A DNA stretch of 64,000 nt from Sphingobacteriales bacterium 44-61 (GCA_001898405.1 MKTW01000010.1:294405-358404), one strand, 5' to 3'; positions 7,364 to 15,112 are shown, counted from the first letter of the stretch. The notes: generated from the sequence alone by a model not told the origin. Translations and numbers: made by a program.

Positions 7364-8248
7364 TTAAAACTCTGCATATTGCCAGCATTTTAGCATAAAT
7401 TCTTTTCCATTTGCCGGTGGTCGTTTTGCATCAGAGCCAAATAACCATTTATAACCACTGACCTCTACATATTTATTCGCTACTTCCAAATCTCCCATAT
7501 CGTTGTAAACCTTAGTTATAACATTTTTTAGTATTTGGGTGTAGTTACCAAAAACAAATTGGTCATTCGGAACATTGTAAACCAAGCATTCGATGAAAAA
7601 GGAAGATGCTAGGTCTTCCGTAATCTTACCCGAATCAATTAGGCTGTTTTTGATAACTTTTAAAATCCGGACAATTCTTTTATACATCCGGCCTGTTGAT
7701 TCTGTTTTTATAACGCCATTCTGGTAGTGTTGTTTTGGGAAGCTGATAATTTTAGTTCCAGTATCGCTATAGAACTGAATCCCTTCTACCTCTGTAGTTG
7801 TTAAAGTAGCAAAACGTTTATGTACAAAACAAGGTACAACATCGCCTGTAATACGATATGAATTGCCTAAAACTTCTATGCATTTGTTTTTTCGCTTTGC
7901 ATCACTTCCAAATGCCGAAATTAGTGCTTTATGAACGTCATCTTTTAGTTGATCAAATTGATAATCGCCGGGTCTTCTATTGGCCTCATATATTTTTTTA
8001 TCATTGTCATTCAACCGTTGTAAATCATCATAGAAATAACCATCGTGTCTAACAACGATATCAACATCACTATCTTTTCTGACATTAGTGTTGTTCTCAT
8101 ATGACCCTTGAAGAAATATGCTAACGTTGCCTCCAAATTTATTTCTTATTGCCTCAGTAATTTGGCTAATAGCTCTTTTGCATTTTTCATCTTCTGTAGT
8201 ACTAACTGGTTTCGACCATGAAATTAATTGTTGTTCTGTAGTTGCCAT
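7364..8248 (-). CDS. Second nucleotidyltransferase (CD-NTase/pol-beta superfamily) of the CBASS-like operon
   Basis: 294 residues. The pol-beta-type active site is intact: LQGSYENNTNVRKDSDVDIV (GS at 48-49, D61, D63), with the third acidic residue in GDVVP (D136). A helical OAS1/CCA-like C-terminal half follows. Family members transfer NMP to a nucleotide, small molecule, RNA or protein; many in this sequence group are counted among CD-NTases. It starts 70 nt after the E2-like gene on the same strand and is the fourth gene after capV, cdn and E2. It differs strongly from the first CD-NTase, so it is not a simple duplication. Whether it makes a second messenger, modifies another partner, or only travels with the operon cannot be told. 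Confidence 0.8.
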   Translation of the reverse strand: MATTEQQLISWSKPVSTTEDEKCKRAISQITEAIRNKFGGNVSIFLQGSYENNTNVRKDSDVDIVVRHDGYFYDDLQRLNDNDKKIYEANRRPGDYQFDQLKDDVHKALISAFGSDAKRKNKCIEVLGNSYRITGDVVPCFVHKRFATLTTTEVEGIQFYSDTGTKIISFPKQHYQNGVIKTESTGRMYKRIVRILKVIKNSLIDSGKITEDLASSFFIECLVYNVPNDQFVFGNYTQILKNVITKVYNDMGDLEVANKYVEVSGYKWLFGSDAKRPPANGKEFMLKCWQYAEF

Positions 8249-8318
8249 ATTCTTTGTCGGTTTATTGAATCACTAATTTAGGACGCATTTGGTTTAACCT
8301 ATTGAGCGATGACTTCGT

Positions 8319-8972
8319 TTAATTATAGATTTCCTTTCTTATAGCGTTAATATCTTTGATAATTTGGCTAGCGGGAATATTCATCAAGTGGTCTTTGGGG
8401 TTCAATAAGTAGCATCGTTTATATTTTTTTCCGCTTCCGCAAAAACACTGTCGATTTAATGGTAAGCTTTTTACGCCTATCATCTGTTGGAGATATGCAA
8501 GTATTTGGTTATTATCTTCAAGTGGAATGATTTTTTTCCATCCTTCGAGAATTCCTTTATTCCCATGTGAGAATTCTTCATTTGCGTAATGGCCAGTCTT
8601 TACCTTATAAACATGGTTGGCCAGAAAAGGATGGGCAAACTCATCAAGCCATTTTACCAGAGTAATATTCCCTCCCAAATCATAAAACATTTTCGCTTGT
8701 GTTGACAGGCAACACACTCCACCTGGAATCATGTGCCAATCTATATGCCTTTCTATCTTATTGCTTGTTTCAATTAAAATTGGGAGACTATCAGGATAAT
8801 CATCAGGCATTACTATAGAAACCTCATAGCTATCCCAATATCCGCCTTCATCATCAATCACATCAATGACACCATTAATTTTCCAAGTATTATTTTCTTG
8901 AATTAAATGCTGTAGCTTCGGGTACCTCTCTCGGGCATCCAAAAAGTGCTTTTGAATTATTTCAATCCCCAT
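8319..8972 (-). CDS. E2-like ubiquitin-conjugating-type enzyme with C-terminal SEC-C motif (CBASS accessory)
   Basis: 217 residues. Residues 1 to about 130 resemble the bacterial UBC/E2 fold: a beta-meander, PDDYPDSLPILIE (compare the eukaryotic YPxxPP element), and a catalytic-type cysteine in IPGGVCCLS (C87/C88). Residues 176-187 are CFCGSGKKYKRC, a SEC-C zinc-binding motif. In type II CBASS and its short E2-only form, the E2 links to the C-terminus of the CD-NTase and raises its output. The start overlaps the CD-NTase gene by 16 nt, which supports tight coupling. No E1 (Cap2-type fusion) or JAB peptidase (Cap3) is present, so this would be the E2-only type. A Zn-motif tail on the E2 is a notable addition. 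Confidence 0.8.
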   Translation of the reverse strand: MGIEIIQKHFLDARERYPKLQHLIQENNTWKINGVIDVIDDEGGYWDSYEVSIVMPDDYPDSLPILIETSNKIERHIDWHMIPGGVCCLSTQAKMFYDLGGNITLVKWLDEFAHPFLANHVYKVKTGHYANEEFSHGNKGILEGWKKIIPLEDNNQILAYLQQMIGVKSLPLNRQCFCGSGKKYKRCYLLNPKDHLMNIPASQIIKDINAIRKEIYN

Positions 8973-9922
8973 GGTTGTGACACTATTGCTGTTCTTTTTA
9001 ATGCAGCTATACTTGGTGCTGAGTTACTTGTTGTCTCATCTTTATCTTCCCCATCTGGGAACCTACTCCCCAGGTGCTTTTGCCAAAGTTTACTGGCCTT
9101 TAGTTCATTTTTTTCATTAATAGCAGTATCTGCATCATCTATGAAATTCTGCAAGGCTGCCATAAAATTATCCTTGCGGTTTTTGTCATAATCTTTAAAT
9201 AAATCGTCACCAGGAACAACGGGTACAATACAGTCGAATTTAAGATCAAGTACTTTCTTTATTTCTTTCAGCGTGTCACGAAGAGTAATATCGTCTCTAT
9301 CAACGGTGTAATTAATCTTTGCTTTTGCATTGCAGGCCAGAATCGTCATGGCTAATCCACTTGGCATTTTATTCCTAATATTATCACACCAACCCTTTTC
9401 ATACTTTACGATTTTTACTAATTGCCCATTTTTATCTTTCTGTTTGTGGAACCAATCAGCCAACGCTTTAGGATCACTGTCTTCCCAGCCTGTATTTTTT
9501 ACTGCCAACTGGTAGTTCTTACCATCCACCTTGTAGTAAACGGGCTGATCTATTTCATAATCTTTCTCAAAAATGTTACGGATGCATTTTTTCCGATGTT
9601 CAGGATCGGTATCAGTATATCCAGCCACTGCATCCTTGATCCAAGTTTGAAGCGTGGTGGCACTGACATCGGGCTCCCGAAAGAAATACACCCCGTCATC
9701 TAAATCGCATATGTCATCCTTGGTACGAATCCCAGTTCTCATCTTTGGACCACCTGAACCTTGTATGTGGAACCTAGGCTCATAACCAGGATGATTCTTT
9801 TTGAAGTCTTCCCGTATTCTCTTTCTCAATCCCTCTTTTGACCCAGACATTTTATCTTTTTTGGATTTGGGAATTGATATTTCACTATTGTAGTCCTGAA
9901 ATAATTTGTGACAATTAGCCAT
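8957..9922 (-). CDS. CD-NTase (DncV/cGAS-like cyclic nucleotide synthase) of CBASS
   Basis: 321 residues. The nucleotidyltransferase core shows IQGSGGPKMRTGI (GS at 55-56), then CDLDDGVYF (D73, D75), then YEIDQPVYY with the third metal-binding Asp at D125. This is the layout of DncV-like CD-NTases, which make cyclic di- or trinucleotides on phage infection. The next gene upstream, with an 8-nt gap, is a CapV-like patatin, the known effector of 3'3'-cGAMP in DncV systems. A similar product is therefore likely, but this is inference. The C-terminal tail (TAIVSQPWGLK) is flexible-looking, as expected for an E2-targeted C-terminus, although it ends in Lys rather than Gly or Ala. Confidence 0.88.
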   Translation of the reverse strand: MANCHKLFQDYNSEISIPKSKKDKMSGSKEGLRKRIREDFKKNHPGYEPRFHIQGSGGPKMRTGIRTKDDICDLDDGVYFFREPDVSATTLQTWIKDAVAGYTDTDPEHRKKCIRNIFEKDYEIDQPVYYKVDGKNYQLAVKNTGWEDSDPKALADWFHKQKDKNGQLVKIVKYEKGWCDNIRNKMPSGLAMTILACNAKAKINYTVDRDDITLRDTLKEIKKVLDLKFDCIVPVVPGDDLFKDYDKNRKDNFMAALQNFIDDADTAINEKNELKASKLWQKHLGSRFPDGEDKDETTSNSAPSIAALKRTAIVSQPWGLK

Positions 9923-9931
9923 AACAAAGAT

Positions 9932-10942
9932 TTAATGGGTTATAAATTCAATAATTGATTGCATCTTCTTTTTGGAAAGTTCTCCCCCGATAGCTTCCAA
10001 CCGATCAAGGTCACCTTTTCGTGATGCATTCAAATCAATAGTATCACCTCCAAACTCATGCTGTATGCGTAGGTATTGAAAACTTTTTTCAGATTGCGCT
10101 AACACCCGCTGGAGGAAATTGATATACTGTTCAGTTATTTGTGCCTGACTATCAAGGATGATGTCAAGCAGTCTTGGCTTGGGTATGAACCAATAGAAAA
10201 AATTGTGAGGCATCCATCGCTTTTTTATAATATGTTTGCCTCGCCCTGTGCCAATAGATAATAGTTTAATTGATGCAATAGGATTATGTAATTTATCAGT
10301 TGCTTCAAGTATCCCGATCAAAGCTGGATTGTTGGCAAATATTCCTCCATCGATCATATTAATTAAGTGTCCTTTCCCAAACTCATTATTGTAGGAAAAA
10401 CTGTGTGGGGGGAAATAAACCGGAGCAGAAGCACTTGCCAGTGCAACATCGTGCGCAGGCAGTTTAAAATCCCTATTATATTCGCTATTGTGCTTAGTTT
10501 TTAAGACATTAATTTCGCCTTCGTTTCCATTAAAGGATGGAATACATACGTTGGCCTTTAAATCGTTAATCAACGGTAGTATGCCATCATTTGCAGTTAT
10601 AAATACTTCTTCCAACTTTCTTCTTAATTGTTTGCTACTATAGATTGAACTTACAAGCACCCTGCTTTTACTTGGCAGGATTTTTAAATACCACTTAGGA
10701 AAAATTATTCTGGCGTAATTCTTATAAAAATCCATCAATTCACTAACAGGAACACCAAGGCTGATTCCAATTGCCAAAATTGCTCCAGTGGAAGTACCAC
10801 AAATCAGGTCAAAATGTTCGTAGAGATGTTTTTTACCGGTCTTTTCCAGAAGCGTTTGTTCTAATTCAGAAAGCAATTTGGCAGGAATAATACCACGAAT
10901 TCCTCCTCCATCAATTGATAATATGTTAAACTGTTTTTCCAA
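9932..10942 (-). CDS. capV: Patatin-like phospholipase, CapV-type CBASS effector
   Basis: 336 residues. It has the patatin signatures in order: DGGGIRG (11-17, oxyanion hole), GTSTG (49-53, nucleophile S51) and the second dyad residue in IDGGIFANNP (D198). There is no signal peptide, so the enzyme acts in the cytoplasm on the inner membrane. CapV homologues are switched on by 3'3'-cGAMP and break down membrane phospholipids, killing the infected cell. It is the first gene of the minus-strand operon, before the CD-NTase. The 225-nt gap to the divergent ATPase gene must hold its promoter; no clear TAnnTTTG box was found on this strand. Confidence 0.88.
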   Translation of the reverse strand: MEKQFNILSIDGGGIRGIIPAKLLSELEQTLLEKTGKKHLYEHFDLICGTSTGAILAIGISLGVPVSELMDFYKNYARIIFPKWYLKILPSKSRVLVSSIYSSKQLRRKLEEVFITANDGILPLINDLKANVCIPSFNGNEGEINVLKTKHNSEYNRDFKLPAHDVALASASAPVYFPPHSFSYNNEFGKGHLINMIDGGIFANNPALIGILEATDKLHNPIASIKLLSIGTGRGKHIIKKRWMPHNFFYWFIPKPRLLDIILDSQAQITEQYINFLQRVLAQSEKSFQYLRIQHEFGGDTIDLNASRKGDLDRLEAIGGELSKKKMQSIIEFITH

Positions 10943-11140
10943 AGTCAGTTATGTTTTAGTTAGGACTTATACTTTAATTTTAGGTATATTTTTAATATTT
11001 GTTACACTTTCGGGGCATTTCCAGTCTGCAGAAGTAATTTTAGCATAAAAACGATTCCTCAGACCCTATTTTGATCGTAAAATTAGATTAAAAATGACTT
11101 TGACGGCATTTTTTTTTATGGTAGAGGGTGAAATAATCGA

Positions 11141-11148
11141 TAACTTCG
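11141..11148 (+). promoter_or_regulatory. Weak -7-like box before the ATPase operon
   Basis: TAACTTCG differs from TAnnTTTG at one position and lies 19 nt before the ATG at 11168. No -33 match was seen. It is the best candidate in the divergent 10943-11167 region shared with capV. Confidence 0.25.
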
Positions 11149-11167
11149 TCTAAATTAGCAATTTACC

Positions 11168-12475
11168 ATGCTGATAAATTTCACATTATCCAATTTTCTG
11201 TCCTTTGGATCTAGTACTACCATATCATTTTTGGCTACACCAATCAAAATAGGTAAAGAGAATACATTTATGCCACCGAGCTTAGATTGGGATTACAGGC
11301 TACTTAGAAGCGTAGGTATTTTAGGATTTAATGCCGCAGGTAAGACAAACCTACTTAGATCGCTTGCTGCCATGAAATATACAGTTCTTTACTCTGCCAG
11401 TTCATCTTCCAACCTTTTTCTAACATCTATAGTCCCTTATTTGCTGAAAGAAGAAAACAATGAACCGACACATTTGGAAGTCAGTTTTTTTCTTAACAAT
11501 AAAAAATATCGGTATGGTTTTAAAGTACTGAATGGAATTGTAGTACAAGAGTGGCTATTCTATGCTGAACCTAAAGTGAGGGAGAATAATTTATTTAACC
11601 GGGAAAGAAGAGCAATAACATTTAATAAAAATTGGAATAAAGAGTCCGATAATTCATTAGAAGCACTTTTTAAAAGAGTTCAGGATCATACGCTTTTTTT
11701 ATCAGTTTTGGGTGTGCTTAACGTTCAGCCAGCGGTTGAGATACTTAAATGGTTTGAACGAATAGTTGTGATCGAATCATTTGATGCCGATCGGTTTATT
11801 GATTTTACAATTGAAAAATTAAATGATGCTATTTTCAGGCATGTTTTCACCAGGCTTTTAGAAGAAGCTGAACTGGGGTTCAGTACAGTACTTGATCAGA
11901 AAGTTTCACCTGCGGAAAAAAAGGGATCTGTAGGAGGCGATTTTATAGATTTCATGTTAAATAATGAGTTGCTCCCTAAAAATCGATATGATGTACGTAC
12001 CGTTCACCCAACATATTCAAAAGAAGGAGAACTGAGAGGTACAATCCAATTTGATTTACGGAAACAGGAATCTGCTGGTACAAAAAAATTTTTTGGGCTT
12101 ATCGGTTTATTTCTAGAAGCTATTGCCAATAAACGAATATTACTATTCGACGAGTTGGATAGTCAATTTCATTTTGCTCTGTACGAGACTCTAGTCAGGT
12201 TTTTTAACGATCCTACCATTAATCCAAAGGGAGCACAATTATTATTTACTAGTCACAATACAACTCTTTTGAAAGGTGGAAAAATAAGGCGTGATCAGCT
12301 TTACAGTATTTCGAAGGATAAGACTGGCTCTTCCATATTGAATCGATTTCACGATAAAGGAAGCGCATTAAGAACAGATGCATCTATTGAAAAAGAATAT
12401 GAGGAACGCACTATAAAGAAAAATTTTAATCAAATGCCGAACCTTTTTTCCGGATTATTGGATTTCCCAGAATAG
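11168..12475 (+). CDS. AAA/ABC-type ATPase (AAA_15/AAA_21-like, defence-associated)
   Basis: 435 residues. The N-terminus (LINFTLSNFLSFG) and Walker A GFNAAGKT (53-60) are typical of the SMC/ABC-like AAA_15/21 ATPases found in abortive-infection and retron systems. An ABC-signature-like SAGTKKFFGL is followed by Walker B ILLFDELDS and an H-switch TSHNTTLL. Such ATPases sense or act on nucleic acid or act as the trigger of a partner. It is the first gene of a plus-strand set; the DAC-like gene starts 61 nt later and the 2TM-beta gene overlaps that one. Partners of the RloB or HNH type, usual for this ATPase class, are absent. Membership of one operon is inferred from orientation and spacing. 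Confidence 0.85.
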   Translation: MLINFTLSNFLSFGSSTTISFLATPIKIGKENTFMPPSLDWDYRLLRSVGILGFNAAGKTNLLRSLAAMKYTVLYSASSSSNLFLTSIVPYLLKEENNEPTHLEVSFFLNNKKYRYGFKVLNGIVVQEWLFYAEPKVRENNLFNRERRAITFNKNWNKESDNSLEALFKRVQDHTLFLSVLGVLNVQPAVEILKWFERIVVIESFDADRFIDFTIEKLNDAIFRHVFTRLLEEAELGFSTVLDQKVSPAEKKGSVGGDFIDFMLNNELLPKNRYDVRTVHPTYSKEGELRGTIQFDLRKQESAGTKKFFGLIGLFLEAIANKRILLFDELDSQFHFALYETLVRFFNDPTINPKGAQLLFTSHNTTLLKGGKIRRDQLYSISKDKTGSSILNRFHDKGSALRTDASIEKEYEERTIKKNFNQMPNLFSGLLDFPE

Positions 12476-12536
12476 CTATTTATTTTTCGGCAGAAGCACA
12501 TTGACCCGCAATTTGCAAAAGCATTTAATATATTTT

Positions 12537-12986
12537 ATGATGGAAGAAAACCCAATTGATTTTGTTAAAAGTATTCTTATACAAGTCTATAACCCTGGTA
12601 ATTCATCTTTTACGGGCGTCGGTTTAATTTTGTACAAAGAGATTAACGGGCTACCAGTCAGCGGCCTTCGGCAAAATGCTCCTGAAGGACTTGATCTTCC
12701 TTATTATGGCGAGGACAACATTGCCAGAATAATAAAAAAGCTTAATAATGCCCAGTCTAATTATCATGATGGGTTTCATTTGATGTCGAAAGGAGGCACA
12801 TTGACACATTTGTGCCAGTATTTTTCACCACCTATCACTGACAGCGTAATTATCGATTATACAAAAGGGGGTAGATTTAGAGCGGCTCAATATGGGTCCT
12901 GCATTGAAAATGTATTAGCTGTTGGAGTAATTGGTCAAGATTACGGACCACATATTTTTATTAAAGGACTAACCTATCAATTGTGA
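12537..12986 (+). CDS. Minimal diadenylate-cyclase-like (DisA_N/DAC superfamily) protein
   Basis: 149 residues from tandem ATGs at 12537/12540; a TTG at 12501 is possible. Its second half follows the DAC domain pattern. HDGF (77-80) stands where DACs have HDGA, and GGRFRAA (111-117) stands where they have the GTRHRAA block. It is followed by a strand-turn-strand, VLAVGVIGQDYGPHIFIKG, like the DAC C-terminal VVSEETGGVSVAKNG. The Asp-Gly and both Arg are kept, while the Ala of DGA and the His of RHR are changed. It may make or only bind a nucleotide; DAC-related predicted sensor domains are known from computational surveys of nucleotide-based conflict systems. Its stop overlaps the GTG start of the 2TM-beta gene by 4 nt, so the two are almost surely a functional pair. 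The assignment is by eye. Confidence 0.6.
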   Translation: MMEENPIDFVKSILIQVYNPGNSSFTGVGLILYKEINGLPVSGLRQNAPEGLDLPYYGEDNIARIIKKLNNAQSNYHDGFHLMSKGGTLTHLCQYFSPPITDSVIIDYTKGGRFRAAQYGSCIENVLAVGVIGQDYGPHIFIKGLTYQL

Positions 12987-13687
12987 ATCATAGCAAACAT
13001 TTTAATAAGGTTATCAAAATATCTGGCTATGCCATTGCGATAATTTTTATATTGTGGTTTGCCGTGTTGCCAATAGACAGCAAGGTTTCTTCCAAAGCGA
13101 TATGGAAAGGCCTGTATAGTCGCTTTGCCTTAATAATTGTTGGTATTAGTTTCTTTTGGGTTCTTTACTACAATATTTTCTGGAAGTGGAAATCGACTTT
13201 TCTTCGAAAATTTTTTTTTGATCAGCCTGATTTATCGGGTACTTGGATGGGGTATTTGAAGTCTGATTTTTTAGCTGATGGGGTTCCTATGGTGCCAATT
13301 AAAATTGTGTTCTTTATTAGACAGACAAATTTTTTTGATATACGAATAACGTCCCAATCATCTCAAAATGCTTTTTTTTCTTATGGAGAAGTTTTGCAAT
13401 TCGATCATTCCAACAATATGATCCGTTTAATTTATCAATATTCCCAAAAGAAAACTATACCTGATTCTAAAGATGATCAGCAAGGAGCCGCCGATCTTTT
13501 TTTGTATGAAGATTATTTGGCGGGCCACTATTGGACAATTGTAAAGACCAGTGGGTTTATCAGGGTTCATAAATTATCTGATAAAAGCTATCGCTCTTTT
13601 GAGGAAGCAGAAAGAGAACTCGGTAATTCAGCAATCCTACTTAAATGTTATGACTTGGTGAGAGGAATTGACGTTATAGGCGCTTAG
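12983..13687 (+). CDS. 2TM-beta effector, Cap15-like membrane protein
   Basis: 234 residues from a GTG start overlapping the previous stop (GTGA). Two TM helices (about 12-30 and 48-66) are followed by a cytosolic beta-rich domain beginning QPDLSGTWMGYLKSD (81-95), the hallmark opening of the Cap15/S-2TMbeta barrel. Alternating strands continue (IKIVFFIRQ, FDIRITSQ, GHYWTIVKTSG). In CBASS the Cap15 barrel binds a cyclic dinucleotide and oligomerises to disrupt the inner membrane. In Panoptes a related effector is held off by a nucleotide and released when phage depletes it. No CD-NTase or mCpol is adjacent; the direct partner is the DAC-like protein. Confidence 0.75.
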   Translation: MNHSKHFNKVIKISGYAIAIIFILWFAVLPIDSKVSSKAIWKGLYSRFALIIVGISFFWVLYYNIFWKWKSTFLRKFFFDQPDLSGTWMGYLKSDFLADGVPMVPIKIVFFIRQTNFFDIRITSQSSQNAFFSYGEVLQFDHSNNMIRLIYQYSQKKTIPDSKDDQQGAADLFLYEDYLAGHYWTIVKTSGFIRVHKLSDKSYRSFEEAERELGNSAILLKCYDLVRGIDVIGA

Positions 13688-13741
13688 ATCTATTTGTTTA
13701 ATTTTGTATCGAAAAATGTTGCTGAAAATGAGGTGGAAAAT

Positions 13742-13753
13742 CCGGTGCACCGG
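13742..13753. repeat. 12-bp palindrome near attR
   Basis: CCGGTGCACCGG is a perfect palindrome 48 nt inside the right end, in AT-rich DNA. It could be a recombination or regulator binding site. Confidence 0.5.
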
Positions 13754-13801
13754 CCAGTAGCAGTGAGCTTAATACCTTGATAATAAATCTATTTGGAGAG
13801 C

Positions 13802-13825
13802 GGGTTCTACTCCCTCTCTCTCCGC
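13802..13825 (+). repeat. attR: imperfect copy of the tRNA-Ser 3' end
   Basis: It matches 2649-2672 at 22 of 24 positions; the two differences fall in the T-loop (TTCGAA versus TTCTAC). This is the displaced chromosomal tRNA end, no longer under selection, so it has drifted. The 382-nt gap 13688-14069 otherwise holds the palindrome at 13742 and the hairpin at 13901. Confidence 0.85.
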
Positions 13826-13900
13826 CAGGCTTATAAATTACTGATATTCAGATTATTAGAAGAGAAAATAATCTCCGGTAAAATAAAGCTAAAAAATGTA

Positions 13901-13938
13901 AAGGTCTATAAATGCATAATTTATAGACCTTATTTTTT
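13901..13938. terminator. Hairpin terminator right of attR
   Basis: Perfect 12-nt arms (13901-13912, AAGGTCTATAAA, and 13920-13931) with a 7-nt loop are followed by a T-run. It was probably the original terminator of tRNA-Ser before the island inserted. Confidence 0.75.
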
Positions 13939-14069
13939 TATTCGATGTATAAAAAAGTGAGTGATTCGGTGAGTGAATAATCATTTTTGAATATAGATGA
14001 CTTGTATACAGCAGCTTATATTTTCTATTTTTAATCCTCTTGTCAGATCAAAAACTGTCTATTACATGA

Positions 14070-15071
14070 TTAATTAGATAGCTTGGACGTCATATCAATT
14101 GTCTGTAACCACCGTTCAACTAACTTCTCCCAATCTGCAATTGGTAACTTTTCCCAATTCGGAATTTTTTGTGCTGATTTATTTAACCCAAAAGCATGTC
14201 CACCTTCTGCATAAATATGATATTCGGCTTTAACACCAGCTTTTTTCAATGCAATATAATACACTAAAGAATGTTGAATAGTGTCAACAGGGTCATTACC
14301 TGCTTGTAATATAAACATTGGTGGAGTTACACTGTCAACTGGAAGCGTATTGTTAAGTTCGTAAGGTTTTCTTGTATGAAAAGTCATGTGTCCAGGAAAC
14401 ATTACTATTCCAAAATCTGGTCGGCAACTAACTTCGTCAATATCATCAATTGCTTTATACATTCTCTTTCTATAATTGGTGCTAACATCGGCAACTAAAT
14501 GTCCACCTGCAGAAAATCCCATTACCCCAATTTTATTTGGGTCAATATTCAATTCTTTAGCTTGTGAGCGTACAAAGCCTAAAGCTCTTTGTGCGTCTTG
14601 TAAAGCTAAAGGTTTGATTGGGTCTCTTTCACAGTGGCAATCCTTGTCATAATGAGGACCCGAAGCCGGAACTCTGTATTTTAAAAGAATTCCTGTTACT
14701 CCGATAGAAGCCAACCACTCACAAATCTCAGAACCTTCCAATTCAACGGCAAGTTTCATATACCCACCACCTGGGAAAACAAGAACAGCAACACCACTAT
14801 TTTCTTTTGATGGTGAAAAGATTTTTATTGTTGGATTAGAAACATTTCTAACCATTCCATCATTATATGTTTCTGCGCCTGTTATCAGTCCTGAGTCAGG
14901 AATAGAGCTTGTCCATATAGGTATTTCTTTGCTTACAGTAAAAGTCGTTTGGCTTGCTGTTCGTACAGTTGCTTCTTGTTGAGATTGCTTGTTTTGATTA
15001 CAGGAAATCATACTGATTGCAAGAACGAGAAAAGTCAACTTGAATAAATTATGATTTTCTGATTGTTTCAT
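14070..15071 (-). CDS. Lipoprotein alpha/beta hydrolase (BD-FAE/acetyl esterase-like)
   Basis: 333 residues. The N-terminus is a lipoprotein signal (FLVLAISMISCNQNK), so it is anchored in the envelope. The hydrolase core has VLVFPGGGYMKLA (oxyanion HGGG-like) and the nucleophile motif GFSAGGH, followed by the acid region (AGNDPVDT) and the catalytic His in GGHAFGL. Enzymes of this group remove acetyl or feruloyl groups from plant polysaccharides or act as general esterases. It stands alone right of the island, and its substrate is not evident from neighbours. Confidence 0.85.
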   Translation of the reverse strand: MKQSENHNLFKLTFLVLAISMISCNQNKQSQQEATVRTASQTTFTVSKEIPIWTSSIPDSGLITGAETYNDGMVRNVSNPTIKIFSPSKENSGVAVLVFPGGGYMKLAVELEGSEICEWLASIGVTGILLKYRVPASGPHYDKDCHCERDPIKPLALQDAQRALGFVRSQAKELNIDPNKIGVMGFSAGGHLVADVSTNYRKRMYKAIDDIDEVSCRPDFGIVMFPGHMTFHTRKPYELNNTLPVDSVTPPMFILQAGNDPVDTIQHSLVYYIALKKAGVKAEYHIYAEGGHAFGLNKSAQKIPNWEKLPIADWEKLVERWLQTIDMTSKLSN

Positions 15072-15112
15072 TTTTTGTAAAGGTTTGCTTTAATTTGACC
15101 ACTAACGTTAAG

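Larger units (their letters stand above)
2672..13825. mobile_element. Genomic island integrated in tRNA-Ser, carrying two nucleotide-based defence operons
   Basis: Boundaries are set by the attL/attR direct repeat of the tRNA-Ser 3' end. The interior is AT-rich compared with rpsA and the PUL. It holds a tyrosine recombinase at the left end, small mobile-element-type genes, a CBASS-like operon on the minus strand and an ATPase/DAC-like/2TM-beta operon on the plus strand. There are no conjugation or phage structural genes, so it probably moves, if at all, with help from another element. The length is about 11.15 kb. Confidence 0.85.

Noticed and set aside
11168-12475. Reading the ATPase with its neighbours as an RloA/RloB (AbiL-type) pair
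   Set aside because: Neither downstream protein has TOPRIM features; one is DAC-like and the other a two-TM beta-barrel protein.
12537-12986. Reading this gene as mCpol, which would make the pair a standard Panoptes system
   Set aside because: No GGDD-type palm motif is present; the HDG and RFRAA blocks fit the DAC domain instead.
2672-13825. CRISPR array, conjugation genes or insertion sequences in the island
   Set aside because: No regularly spaced repeats, no relaxase or Tra-type protein, and no DDE transposase were found in any frame.
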